Positions 56,029-64,000 of a stretch of 64,000 nucleotides of DNA are shown in pieces. A model generated the notes under the pieces. The model worked only from the letters and a program-made list of their open reading frames with translations. It had not been told where the DNA came from and did no database searches. The position numbers and the translations under genes were made by a program. This stretch comes from Sphingobacterium sp. UBA7855. Its GTDB lineage: Bacteria > Bacteroidota > Bacteroidia > Sphingobacteriales > Sphingobacteriaceae. Position 1 is the stretch's first letter. Each line of letters opens with the position of its first letter. The stretch is taken from positions 62,001 to 126,000 of the forward strand of contig DLST01000002.1 in NCBI GenBank assembly GCA_002500745.1, given 5' to 3'.

Positions 56029-56793
56029 ATGCAAAAACCATATTACAACCTGGATTTTGGAGCGACGATGTGCAAATTTCAAATTAAGGTAAATAATTTT
56101 GAGGTTTTTATGTTGAATATTGACGGTAATGTTGCATCTGAAATACCGCTAAATGGTGGAATATTTGGAAGCGGCGAACAGCAGCTTGAAGTAAGGGCAT
56201 TACCATTAGATGGCGAGAAAATGCTTCATCCACAGGCGAATTTTCATTATCATGTAAAAGCTGTTGACGTCAATACCGCAAATTGGAATTTGATAAAAAG
56301 TTTTGATAAGAAACAGGTTGGACCAGATCCAAAGAGTCAATCTTTCCTGTTCAGCAGGAGCGTATTTTATGCTGATGTGCCTTATACAGTACACAACTGG
56401 GCTGATCTTAAAGAGATAGATGAAAATAATCTTAGAGATCGGGTTTTCGATAAGTACAATGATATTGTGCGAGCAGGAAGAAGTGGAGATTATAACAAAT
56501 TGTTTGCTGCTATTGAGCTTACTGAAGAGAGGAATGCTTTGACCCTATATCTTTCTAAGGGAGAGGTTGAAGCCCGCATTGATTCAATCAAAGCTGATAT
56601 TGAAGCTGGATTTAAGATGATGGAACTGGATCAAAATTGTATATTGGAAATAGCTGCTAATGGTCGCTTGTGTCGTTTGGTACGTCTAGATAGTAACTCC
56701 GCCATGGTTTTGGAAAATAAAAAAACACAGGAAGAACTTATTATTGACCTCTGGCTATGTGAAAATACGAATAAAACGTTGAGTATTTTTTAG
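56029..56793 (+). CDS. Y1: cytoplasmic homologue of the A/B/C lipoprotein family
   Basis: 254 residues, no signal peptide. Aligns remotely over its length with lipoproteins A, B and C: CKFQIKVNNFEVFMLNIDG against CFFEILVNDIPAFQYFKDGG; SGEQQLEVRALPLDG against SGKQKITYRLYPQ; FYADVPYTVHNWADLKEI against TFDASVPYEVPALANATDL; and the C-terminal LEIAANGRLCRLV against LKLYGDGKLVCLE. The lack of a signal peptide suggests the same fold used in another compartment. It starts 5 bases after X1. A broken copy lies at 60484-60958. Confidence 0.68.
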   Translation: MQKPYYNLDFGATMCKFQIKVNNFEVFMLNIDGNVASEIPLNGGIFGSGEQQLEVRALPLDGEKMLHPQANFHYHVKAVDVNTANWNLIKSFDKKQVGPDPKSQSFLFSRSVFYADVPYTVHNWADLKEIDENNLRDRVFDKYNDIVRAGRSGDYNKLFAAIELTEERNALTLYLSKGEVEARIDSIKADIEAGFKMMELDQNCILEIAANGRLCRLVRLDSNSAMVLENKKTQEELIIDLWLCENTNKTLSIF

Positions 56794-56819
56794 TCGTCAA
56801 TTGCTGGTAGTTTAAAATT

Positions 56820-57848
56820 ATGGGTAAAAATTATTATAGCACTAATTTCAGTTTTTCTATGTTGCTTACCATCATGCTGGAAATATCTTGTGTCAGTAGT
56901 GGTGAGAAAATTACCCACCCACCAATTACCGAATCAAATCCGACGACTGTTTCGGTGGGTAATGCCCTGTCCGTCAAAGAAAAGATGATCAAGCATTTTC
57001 CTAAACAGCCTTTATACTACATTTACATCGATCACGAGCAGTGTTTTTTCGAGATCCTTGTGAATGATATCCCAGCATTTCAATATTTTAAGGATGGTGG
57101 TATTATGTCGCCCATAACTTTGAATAATTATATAGCTAAATCCGGAAAACAGAAAATAACTTATCGTCTTTACCCGCAGAAGGAACGTGAACATGGCGAA
57201 GGGTTTCAACAATTGACACCGTTTACCCGATTTAATTTGACACTTTTCTCGAGAGATAATATGGATACAGTTGCTGGTTTCGATCATCAAGTTCAGTTAC
57301 TAGACCATGCTAATTTAAAAAAAGAAGATGGTAAAACATTTATAGGAGCAGGTTTACCATACTATGAGTATACAGTTACTTTCGATGCTTCAGTACCGTA
57401 TGAAGTCCCTGCGCTAGCTAACGCAACGGATTTAAGCAAATTACCGAAAGATGTGCTTGAAGAGAAAACACTTGAAGCTTATAACTATTTTAGGGATTTG
57501 ATAGCAAATAAAAATAAAGATGTCTATAGCGCACTAGTTTTTAATAGTGATGTGAGGCAGATTGTAAGCTTATATCAGGATGAAAATGATGTCCGTGAAG
57601 GTGGGAATGAAGATATGTTTTATTTTGACAATCCTACTTTTAAAGTCGAGCCTATAAAGGATTTTACCTTAAAACTTTATGGAGATGGGAAGCTCGTTTG
57701 CCTAGAGCATAGTTCATTGGACTTACGCCTCCGGGGTGGTTCTGCTATTTGGGGTAAGTATAAAGGAGATACAGGTGGTACCTTTGCGCGTTTTTTAAGC
57801 CTGTATTTATACATCCCTAAAGGAAAAGACTCCTTTGAAATTTGGTAA
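56820..57848 (+). CDS. Lipoprotein A of the A/B/C family
   Basis: 342 residues, lipobox LEISC (Cys24 region). Hallmarks of the family: LSVKEKMIKHFPKQPLYYIY, DHEQCFFEILVNDIPAF, GKQKITYRLYPQ, TRFNLTLFSRDN, and C-terminal GDGKLVCLEHSSLDLRLRGG with ending SFEIW. No recognised domain. Nearly identical to C (60985) and clearly diverged from B (58796). In an array downstream of a putative T6SS effector, periplasmic-facing lipoproteins in several copies resemble immunity genes. Confidence 0.7.
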   Translation: MGKNYYSTNFSFSMLLTIMLEISCVSSGEKITHPPITESNPTTVSVGNALSVKEKMIKHFPKQPLYYIYIDHEQCFFEILVNDIPAFQYFKDGGIMSPITLNNYIAKSGKQKITYRLYPQKEREHGEGFQQLTPFTRFNLTLFSRDNMDTVAGFDHQVQLLDHANLKKEDGKTFIGAGLPYYEYTVTFDASVPYEVPALANATDLSKLPKDVLEEKTLEAYNYFRDLIANKNKDVYSALVFNSDVRQIVSLYQDENDVREGGNEDMFYFDNPTFKVEPIKDFTLKLYGDGKLVCLEHSSLDLRLRGGSAIWGKYKGDTGGTFARFLSLYLYIPKGKDSFEIW

Positions 57849-57867
57849 AGAAAAATAGGTAGACGTA

Positions 57868-57996
57868 ATGGATATGTTAAGGGAAGGATTAAAATTAGGT
57901 GATGTAATCTTTTCGACCTATAAATATCTAAAAATTTTCGACTGCAGAGTCTTTAATCACGGTCCTAAAAAAAGGATAAGTGATGGAAAATTATAA
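57868..57996 (+). pseudogene. Possible remnant of an X-like gene
   Basis: A 42-codon frame (MDMLREGLKLGDVIFSTYKY...) directly after gene A. GLKLGDVIFSTYKY resembles GFKIADIDLSTYKY in X1 and X2 (8 of 14 residues identical), and the nucleotides behind it are also alike. The resemblance is short and could be chance, but it would mean another X copy once followed A. Confidence 0.3.
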
Positions 57997-58005
57997 TAAT
58001 AAACG

Positions 58006-58710
58006 ATGAAACAACTAAAGTTTATAGGTGTATTATTTCTCGTGTTAGTGCTAACGTTATCGTGTAAACCTTCGAGCAACCAATCGAATGGAGTTCTAGA
58101 CACCACGAATAAAACTAACGTTAGTATACCCGAAAGAACAGATTTGAAAGTAGTAGATCTAATTGATATAAAATTGTTAGAGCCGTTTGAAGATATTAAA
58201 AATTCAGATGGATCCACGCTGAAATCAAATGGGAAGAAATATGAAACCATGAGTGGGTTACAAGCGGTTGGGTACAATGCAAATGCTGTTTTCACATTCG
58301 ATAATGTAATTTTGAGTTCGTCAGAACATCCAACTGAAATAATTTTTCATTTTGAAAAAGGCTCTGCTGTCTTGAAATTCGTTGAAGTCAAAATTAGTGA
58401 TGAAAAGATTGGGAAATCTTTATTGGTAGCATTAAATCGTAGTTTCGGTAAACCAAGTTTTGAACAGAATACAGACAAGGACAATGGAATGGGGGTTGAC
58501 GAAAATGGAAACGCAATCTCTAGCGCTAATTATCCCAAGCAAAACTTTATGGTTTGGGAAAAGAGCGACAATAAAAAAAGTTATTTTGTTTTACAGCACA
58601 GCGACGGTGGAGCGAAAGTGACGGAACTGACTATTTTAGATCCAGATGAAAAATTTGCAAAACAATTTATAAGTGTGCGATCCTTTGATTGGTATAATAA
58701 CCATTATTAA
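58006..58710 (+). CDS. Lipoprotein Z, hypothetical
   Basis: 234 residues with lipobox LTLSC (Cys20 region), then an Asn/Ser/Thr-rich linker. The mature domain has strands VFTFDNVILSS and EIIFHFEKGSAVLKFVEVKI, a helix ending LLVALNRSFGKP, and a final strand pair NFMVWEKSDNKKSYFVLQ. The pattern (helix plus Phe-Gly-Lys-Pro, then Trp-containing strands) recurs in many Bacteroidota immunity-like lipoproteins, but no family is assigned. Single copy, between A and B. Confidence 0.65.
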   Translation: MKQLKFIGVLFLVLVLTLSCKPSSNQSNGVLDTTNKTNVSIPERTDLKVVDLIDIKLLEPFEDIKNSDGSTLKSNGKKYETMSGLQAVGYNANAVFTFDNVILSSSEHPTEIIFHFEKGSAVLKFVEVKISDEKIGKSLLVALNRSFGKPSFEQNTDKDNGMGVDENGNAISSANYPKQNFMVWEKSDNKKSYFVLQHSDGGAKVTELTILDPDEKFAKQFISVRSFDWYNNHY

Positions 58711-58795
58711 TGCAAATGTAGCGATAGCAAATACTAAACTAATTTGAGCTTTCGTAAGTTGTGGTGTTATAGTAAATAAGAGTATAAAAAAAATT

Positions 58796-59827
58796 ATGGG
58801 TAAAAATTTGTACAAGGTTCAAGTAGGTGTTTACCTATTGGTAATAATCATGCTTGGTATATCTTGTAACCATACTGATAATAAACTGAGTCTACCACCT
58901 ATTGGCGAATCCAATCCAACGGTGATTACGGCTGATAATGCCCTGTCCGTAAAAGAAAAATTGATTAAACATTTTCCAAAAGAACCTTTATACTATGTTT
59001 ACATGGATCATGAGCAGTGTTTTTTCGAGATATTAGTCAATGATATTCCGGCATTTCGTTATTTTCAAGATGGTGGGATTATGTCTCCTGTAATTTTAAA
59101 CAATTATATCGCTAAATCGGGCAAGCAGAAAATCACTTATCGCCTTTATCCACAGACGTCACGCGAAAATGGGGAAGGATTTAAGACTTTAACACCTTAT
59201 ACCCGATTTAATTTAACACTTTATTCTCGGGATAACGCAGATACCTTGACGAGTTTTGATAAAAGGATGAAAATATTGGAACAGCCCAATCTAAAAAAGG
59301 ATGACGGCAAAACTTTTATTGGAGCAGGTTTACCATTTTACGAATACACCTTAGAATTTGATGCCAACGTACCCTACGAACAATCGCCATCGCTCGAAAC
59401 AGCTGTTGACTTAAAATCTATGGATAAAGAACTATTGGAAAAGAAGACAGTGGAGGCCTACCGCTATTTGGGAAAATTAATAAGCGATAAAAACAAGGAT
59501 CAGTACTTTTCACTGGTGTTCAATAGTGATATGCGGCAATTACAGTCAGAGTACTATACATCCGAGCATTTGAAAGAAAATGGTAATGATGATTTATTTT
59601 ATTTTAATACTCCATCTTTTAAGATCGAGCCATTAGCGGATTATGCGATGAAAATCTATGGAAATGGAAAGCTTGTATGTTTGGAGCATACTTCAATGGA
59701 TACAAGACTTCAGGGAAGGTCTTCCATCTGGGGAAAATATAATGCGGAAGAGGGTGGGGTACGTGTGCGCTTTCTGCGGATATTACTTTACCTACCGAAA
59801 GGAAAAGATACATTTGAAATTTGGTAA
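58796..59827 (+). CDS. Lipoprotein B of the A/B/C family
   Basis: 343 residues, lipobox LGISC. Same layout as A and C (LSVKEKLIKHFPKEPLYYVY; DHEQCFFEILVNDIPAFRYF; GNGKLVCLEHTSMDTRLQGR; ending TFEIW) but diverged at roughly a third of positions, mostly between residues 130 and 270. Its last about 46 bases are identical to those of C rather than A, a sign of recombination between copies. Confidence 0.7.
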   Translation: MGKNLYKVQVGVYLLVIIMLGISCNHTDNKLSLPPIGESNPTVITADNALSVKEKLIKHFPKEPLYYVYMDHEQCFFEILVNDIPAFRYFQDGGIMSPVILNNYIAKSGKQKITYRLYPQTSRENGEGFKTLTPYTRFNLTLYSRDNADTLTSFDKRMKILEQPNLKKDDGKTFIGAGLPFYEYTLEFDANVPYEQSPSLETAVDLKSMDKELLEKKTVEAYRYLGKLISDKNKDQYFSLVFNSDMRQLQSEYYTSEHLKENGNDDLFYFNTPSFKIEPLADYAMKIYGNGKLVCLEHTSMDTRLQGRSSIWGKYNAEEGGVRVRFLRILLYLPKGKDTFEIW

Positions 59828-59878
59828 AGAAAATAGGTAGGCATAATGGTTATGATAATGAATCACAATAATGCAACT

Positions 59879-60478
59879 ATGAAAATAAATTTATTAATGC
59901 TATTATGTGTTATTGGTGTTACATCATGTAATTCTCAAAACAGAAATGATTTATTGTCCATGCATTTTGATCAACCTATAACTGTATTGATCGGCGAACA
60001 TAAATTAGAACAGTTTCAAGATCCGAATTATGGGATTTATACCTATAAAACAGATCAATTGGATGGTTTTAAAATTGCAGACATAGATCTTTCAACCTAT
60101 AAATATCCAAATGGGCCAGTAGCAGATTTTAATAGAATACAAATATATGTAGACAGTCGGACGTCCAAGAAATACTTAGGCTTCAGGTATACAACAGTAA
60201 GACAGGATGAGATTCAGGAATTGATTGCCTCTCTTAAAAAAAATTATCCTGAATTTGAACAAAGAAAAGATTCTGCAGGTGACGTTTATCTGTGGGACTT
60301 AAAGTCACTGAATGCCTGGTTGTTTTACTATCCGAATCATTCTGTTGATGGTAATGGTAAAGATTTCCTGAATTCAAATTTCCTGTATGTGAAGAAAGGG
60401 ACTCGTCTGGACGACTCAAAAGACAGTTCAATCCCTACGATTTGGCAACAGATAGATGGCTTATATCCTAAAGATTAG
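59879..60478 (+). CDS. Lipoprotein X2, candidate immunity protein (copy of X1)
   Basis: 199 residues from ATG 59879 (MKINLLMLLCVIGVTSC), which matches the X1 start in length and lipobox; the upstream in-frame start at 59846 is unlikely. The mature part differs from X1 at only a few positions (for example TVLIGEH for TELIGAH, VDGNG for VDSNG), whereas the signal peptide differs at many, so the shared region was copied or converted from within the gene onwards. Confidence 0.7.
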   Translation: MKINLLMLLCVIGVTSCNSQNRNDLLSMHFDQPITVLIGEHKLEQFQDPNYGIYTYKTDQLDGFKIADIDLSTYKYPNGPVADFNRIQIYVDSRTSKKYLGFRYTTVRQDEIQELIASLKKNYPEFEQRKDSAGDVYLWDLKSLNAWLFYYPNHSVDGNGKDFLNSNFLYVKKGTRLDDSKDSSIPTIWQQIDGLYPKD

Positions 60479-60483
60479 AAGGT

Positions 60484-60958
60484 ATGCAAAAATCATATTA
60501 CAACCTGGATTTTGGAGCGACGATGTGCGAATTTCAAAATAAGGTTAATAATTTTGCGGTTTTTATGTTGAATATTGACGGTATTGTTGCATCTGAAATA
60601 CCGCTAAATGGTGGGAGATTTGGAAGCGGAGAACGGCAGCTTGAAATAAGGGCGTTACCATTAGATGGTGAGCAAACGCTCCATCTACAGGCGAATTTTC
60701 ATTATCAGGTAAAGGCTGTTGACGTCAATACCGCAAATTGGAATTGATTCAATCAAAGCTGATATTGAAGCTGGATTTAAGATGATGGAACTGGATCAAA
60801 ATTGTATCTTGGAAATAGCTGCTAATGGTCGCTTGTGCGGTTTGGTACGTCTAGATGGTAACTCCGCCATGGTTTTGGAAAATAAAAAAACATAGGAAGA
60901 ACTTATCATTGACCTCTGGCTCTGTGAAAATACGAATAAAACGTTGAGTATTTTTTAG
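60484..60958 (+). pseudogene. Y2: deleted copy of Y1
   Basis: The first 87 codons match Y1 (LDFGATMCEFQNKVNNFAVF), then TTGGAATT jumps to GATTCAATC: 290 bases corresponding to 56291-56580 of Y1 are missing. A 3-base ATT occurs at both ends of the deleted stretch. The junction creates a TGA at once. The rest of the old frame is also broken by CAG to TAG (ACATAGGAAG at about 60890). The remnant ends with the Y1 terminal codons at 60956-60958. Confidence 0.88.
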
Positions 60959-60984
60959 TCGTCAATTTTTGGTAGTTTAAAATT

Positions 60985-62013
60985 ATGGGTAAAAATTATT
61001 ATAGCACTAATTTCAGTTTTTCTATGTTGCTTACCATCATGCTGGAAATATCTTGTGTCGGTACTGGTGAGAAAATTGCCCACCCACCAATTACAGAATC
61101 AAATCCGACGACTGTTTCGGTGGGTAATGCCCTGTCCGTCAAAGAAAAGATGATCAAGCATTTTCCGATACAGCCTTTATACTACATTTACATCGATCAC
61201 GAGCAGTGTTTTTTCGAGATCCTTGTGAATGATATCCCAGCATTTCAATATTTTCAGGATGGTGGTATTATGTCGCCCATAACTTTGAATAATTATATAG
61301 CTAAATCCGGAAAACAGAAAATAACTTATCGTCTCTACCCGCAGACGGAACGTGAACATGGCGAAGGGTTTCAACAATTGACACCGTTTACCCGATTTAA
61401 TTTGACACTTTTCTCGAGAGATAATAGGGATACAGTTGCTGGTTTTGATCACCAAGTTCAGTTACTAGACCATGCTAATTTAAAAAAAGAAGATGGTAAA
61501 ACATTTATAGGAGCAGGTTTACCATACTATGAGTATACAGTTACTTTCGATGCTTCAGTACCGTATGAAGTCCCTGCGCTAGCTAACGCAACGGATTTAA
61601 GCAAATTACCGAAAGATGTGCTTGAAGAGAAAACACTTGAAGCTTATAACTATTTTAGGGATTTGATAGCAAATAAAAATAAAGATGTCTATAGCGCACT
61701 AGTTTTTAATAGTGATGTGAGGCAGATTGTAAGCTTATATCAGGATGAAAATGATGTCCGTGAAGGTGGGAATGAAGATATGTTTTATTTTGACAATCCT
61801 ACTTTTAAAGTCGAGCCTATAAGGGATTTTACCTTAAAACTTTATGGAGATGGGAAGCTCGTTTGCCTGGAGCATAGTTCATTGGACTTACGCCTCCGGG
61901 GTGGTTCTGCGATTTGGGGTAAGTATAAAGGAAATACAGGTGGTACCTTTGCGCGTTTTTTGAGCTTGTATTTATACATCCCGAAAGGAAAAGATACATT
62001 TGAAATTTGGTAA
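60985..62013 (+). CDS. Lipoprotein C of the A/B/C family
   Basis: 342 residues, about 97% identical to A over most of its length (differences such as CVGTGEKIA for CVSSGEKIT, FPIQP for FPKQP, DNRDT for DNMDT) but with the 3' end of B (AAAGATACATTTGAAATTTG). Intact with lipobox LEISC. Last gene of the array before about 480 bases of noncoding DNA. Confidence 0.72.
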   Translation: MGKNYYSTNFSFSMLLTIMLEISCVGTGEKIAHPPITESNPTTVSVGNALSVKEKMIKHFPIQPLYYIYIDHEQCFFEILVNDIPAFQYFQDGGIMSPITLNNYIAKSGKQKITYRLYPQTEREHGEGFQQLTPFTRFNLTLFSRDNRDTVAGFDHQVQLLDHANLKKEDGKTFIGAGLPYYEYTVTFDASVPYEVPALANATDLSKLPKDVLEEKTLEAYNYFRDLIANKNKDVYSALVFNSDVRQIVSLYQDENDVREGGNEDMFYFDNPTFKVEPIRDFTLKLYGDGKLVCLEHSSLDLRLRGGSAIWGKYKGNTGGTFARFLSLYLYIPKGKDTFEIW

Positions 62014-62492
62014 AGAAAATAGGTAGGCGTAACCCTTTTAAAACACTTTACTAAAGAGGCAATGAAAACTAGTAAGGCAGTTAATACGTTATCTAATTAA
62101 TATAAACTTAATATTGAATTAAGAGGAATTGCCTGTCAAAGAGTTATAAACATAGCTGATAGCAAATGTAAAATCTTATTATAAATAGATTGTTGAAAAT
62201 GAGTGTTTTATTGCGAATTTTTTTCATTAGCTCATATAGAATCCGTACAGCGACACGCTTGATGAAACGAAAGTAAACCCTAGCGCTGTCACGATAATCT
62301 GATTAAACCCAATAGTTTAAAGATTTGTGGCCTGTTTTTTGCTTTTTATGATCAGGTGTAATTTAACTATCGTGCTAGTTTGAATATTCCTTTGGAAAAG
62401 ATGGTATTATCATTAAGATTATCTTATCCTCGTATAGTTTTAGTAATTATCTAAATTGTGAATTAATATGATTTTAGAATAAATTGTGATTC
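62014..62492. other. Intergenic region between immunity-like array and T6SS structural genes
   Basis: 479 A+T-rich bases with no supported gene. It should contain the promoter for the tssO operon; TAGTTTTA at 62435-62442 loosely resembles a Bacteroidota -7 box but no partner -33 box is in place. No terminator with a T-run was found after gene C. Confidence 0.5.
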
Positions 62493-63020
62493 ATGAAGCC
62501 TATAAACCAAAAAGAGATAAATGCGGCATACCGCAAATTTATCATTTCATTCACCTTCCTACTGCTGATAGCATTATCCAGCTTATTCCTCTATTTAAAA
62601 GCTTCTGAAAAAGAATATGTGATCTTAAAAGAGCAATATGAAGAAGTGGAAAATTTAATGAACGCCCGCACGGATATCAATAGACAATTTGCGCAGATCA
62701 ATCAATATTTCAGAGATATTGGTCAAGGTGATGCCGATATGTCTGCCGTAGCACGAAAGCGGGTGCTCCAAAATGAAATCGCAAAAGGATCGGGACATAT
62801 CGGAAGAGTCATCGATGGCCTGAAAGTGGATAGCAGCAGAGCAAGCCTAAAGCTTTATCGCAGATTGAATAAAGATATCCTATTGGTATCGCGCCTACAG
62901 GATTCTTTATTTTCCACTAAAAACGTCATTGAAAGCAAACGAATGCAGCTTCAAAGTTGTATTACCATGAATAATCAGATTAACAAAGTTGTAAACCAAG
63001 GTTCTATAGTAGGAAGATAA
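62493..63020 (+). CDS. tssO: Type VI secretion membrane protein TssO
   Basis: 175 residues: N-terminal cytoplasmic stretch PINQKEINAAYRKF, one membrane helix (about 18-40, FIISFTFLLLIALSSLFLYL), and a periplasmic coiled coil (KEQYEEVENLMNARTDINRQ; LKLYRRLNKDILLVSRLQDS). This plan and sequence fit TssO, one of the membrane components specific to the Bacteroidota (subtype iii) T6SS, which lacks the canonical TssJLM complex. First gene of the structural block that runs off the window; the next gene starts 3 bases later. Confidence 0.8.
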   Translation: MKPINQKEINAAYRKFIISFTFLLLIALSSLFLYLKASEKEYVILKEQYEEVENLMNARTDINRQFAQINQYFRDIGQGDADMSAVARKRVLQNEIAKGSGHIGRVIDGLKVDSSRASLKLYRRLNKDILLVSRLQDSLFSTKNVIESKRMQLQSCITMNNQINKVVNQGSIVGR

Positions 63021-63023
63021 GGT

Positions 63024-63518
63024 ATGATTAAACTAAGCTTAGTCGAACGACGTGAACATTTTTTGCTGCTGCTGGCCGCGTTTGTATTGGCAATGACATT
63101 ATTGGGGTACGTTTTATTTTACAGCGACGGTCCGCGATTTGCCATCTCTAAAGAAGATCTTGCCCTCCGTATACGTGACGATCAAAAGTTTGAGGAATCA
63201 GCTAATTTGGCTTTAAAATATGTTGATAGCGCTTCGGCGCAGATCAAAAGATTTGATCCGACCGTACAGGCCGTTTTTATTGAAAATGATATTAAAAAGA
63301 CCTTCTCGGACATTAATGCTTTGTACGCACAAAATAGCTTCGATAGTCGATATAGTATTTTTGCACAAGGGGCATTGTTTTACGAGAATTATTACGTCGA
63401 TAGGCGGGAGTTGAAAGGTAATCTCAATGATATCGAGCGCATTTCCAAAAATCTCGACGACTGCATTGTGAACCGGAAACAATTGCAGCAAACGATCAAT
63501 ATGATGAATTCACGCTAA
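63024..63518 (+). CDS. T6SS-associated short membrane protein, TssO-like architecture
   Basis: 164 residues: short N terminus, one helix at about 12-32 (LLLLAAFVLAMTLLGYVLFY) and a periplasmic helical part with coiled-coil character (LKGNLNDIERISKNLDDCIV). It shares architecture, size and a similar C-terminal pattern (DCIVNRKQLQQTINMM against SCITMNNQINKV) with the upstream TssO, so it may be its partner or a distant paralogue. Probably one of the subtype-iii membrane-complex proteins; I do not assign a letter. Confidence 0.65.
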   Translation: MIKLSLVERREHFLLLLAAFVLAMTLLGYVLFYSDGPRFAISKEDLALRIRDDQKFEESANLALKYVDSASAQIKRFDPTVQAVFIENDIKKTFSDINALYAQNSFDSRYSIFAQGALFYENYYVDRRELKGNLNDIERISKNLDDCIVNRKQLQQTINMMNSR

Positions 63519-63563
63519 TTGCAAATTTTGAAAGTCATTTTTTAATTAATCAATTGTAACTAA

Positions 63564-64000
63564 ATGGATAGGAATTTTATTGAAGAGGGCGACGAAAGGA
63601 ATGTCTCAAAGAGCAACCCTCGTATTTACTTGTTTATCATTATCTTTTTGGTCGTCGCTCTTTTAGCAGGGTTGATTTATTTCTTCAAGGTCTATACGCG
63701 ATCGGAAGAGAAGATTAGCGCCAAAATTAATAAAACTGAAATTTACCTAAATGAAGATCTGATTTATGCCGACAACACCAATGGCGCTAAAAAGTGGGTC
63801 TGGGAATTTGGGAACGGCGATAAGTCGACAAAACAGCAAGGTACTTACCGCTTTAATAAGGTTGGGTCTTATGTGGTCAGACTCACCGTTAATGAAAATT
63901 TGCGTGAACAGTTTTTCGTTTCGGTAAAAGACAGTGTGGTGCATTCGATAGCACAGGATACCACATTGTTTATTAGTGGTTCTACAAACGGCATTGTGCT
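63564..64000 (+). CDS. PKD-domain inner-membrane protein of the T6SS (3' end missing), TssP candidate
   Basis: Open from ATG 63564 to the right edge (145 codons seen). Cytoplasmic N terminus MDRNFIEEGDERNVSKSN, one membrane helix (about 21-42, IYLFIIIFLVVALLAGLIYF), then a PKD-like Ig domain: NTNGAKKWVWEFGNGDKSTK, followed by YRFNKVGSYVVRLTVN, which is the standard PKD W-x-F-G-(D/N)-G ... G-x-Y-x-V-x-L-x-V pattern. Position after TssO and its partner suggests one of the subtype-iii components, possibly TssP; the rest of the gene would be needed to decide. Starts 45 bases after the previous stop. Confidence 0.7.
   Translation, partial: MDRNFIEEGDERNVSKSNPRIYLFIIIFLVVALLAGLIYFFKVYTRSEEKISAKINKTEIYLNEDLIYADNTNGAKKWVWEFGNGDKSTKQQGTYRFNKVGSYVVRLTVNENLREQFFVSVKDSVVHSIAQDTTLFISGSTNGIV

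Larger units (their letters stand above)
55487..57868. repeat. Segmental duplication, copy 1 (X1-Y1-A)
   Basis: The mature part of X1, all of Y1 and gene A recur at 59942-62032, about 97% identical where aligned, except for a 290-base deletion in Y2. Between the copies lie genes Z and B. Confidence 0.9.
59942..62032. repeat. Segmental duplication, copy 2 (X2-Y2-C)
   Basis: Partner of 55487-57868. Begins inside the X coding region after the signal peptide and ends just past gene C. Carries a 290-base internal deletion (Y2). Confidence 0.9.

Noticed and set aside
55487..62032. Transposon or IS as driver of the array duplication
   Set aside because: No transposase, terminal inverted repeats or target-site duplications were seen; homologous recombination between copies is sufficient.
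62057..62134. AGGCAAT / ATTGCCT inverted repeat as a regulatory RNA
   Set aside because: Only 7 bp with a 64-base spacer in A+T-rich DNA; expected by chance.

Overview
The window reads as chromosomal DNA of a Bacteroidota bacterium, most probably Sphingobacteriaceae (Sphingobacterium-like). The signs are three ECF-sigma/FecR/SusC/SusD loci, GldA/GldFG-type transport genes, DUF6266 and DUF5675 proteins, and a Bacteroidota-type (subtype iii) type VI secretion system with TssD-type tube proteins and TssO. No tRNA, rRNA, IS element or CRISPR array was seen. The genus is an inference from gene content; no marker gene is present.

Layout. 1-3839: a TolC/HlyD/MFS tripartite drug-efflux operon, cut by the left edge. 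3995-4504: a DinB-like protein. 4640-6925: a small cassette of two DUF6266 paralogues, a DUF5675 protein and two tiny proteins, ending in a strong hairpin. 7107-14869: ECF sigma, FecR, SusC, SusD and a secreted metallophosphoesterase. Here SusC carries a frameshift and SusD an in-frame stop, and the unit is flanked by an imperfect 113-bp direct repeat. 15202-18569: a lipoprotein and an FtsX/MacB-type permease.

18841-34822 (minus strand): a second sigma/FecR/SusC/SusD set, followed downstream by a very compact five-gene run: ABC ATPase, fused GldF-GldG-like permease, two truncated MutS-like ATPases and an M16 zinc peptidase, closed by a terminator. This combination is the most intriguing possible undescribed system in the chromosome-core part of the window. 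35049-36745: a zinc alcohol dehydrogenase with a small membrane-anchored partner. 37077-45286: a third sigma/FecR/SusC/SusD set, with a TlpA-like thioredoxin protein.

45674-64000: the type VI region. Two TssD genes and VgrG come first. A cargo block follows: DUF2931 lipoprotein, Tle1-like lipase, a 58-aa and a 338-aa orphan protein, a DUF4280 PAAR-like protein and a 928-aa protein with a central OmpA-like domain. Next is an A+T-rich array of duplicated small lipoproteins and relatives, which look like immunity genes: one family of three lipoproteins, one cytoplasmic homologue and one pseudogene, plus a second duplicated lipoprotein family. Structural genes (TssO, a second short membrane protein, and a PKD-domain membrane protein cut by the right edge) resume at 62493. 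The array has been rebuilt by segmental duplication, deletion and apparent gene conversion.
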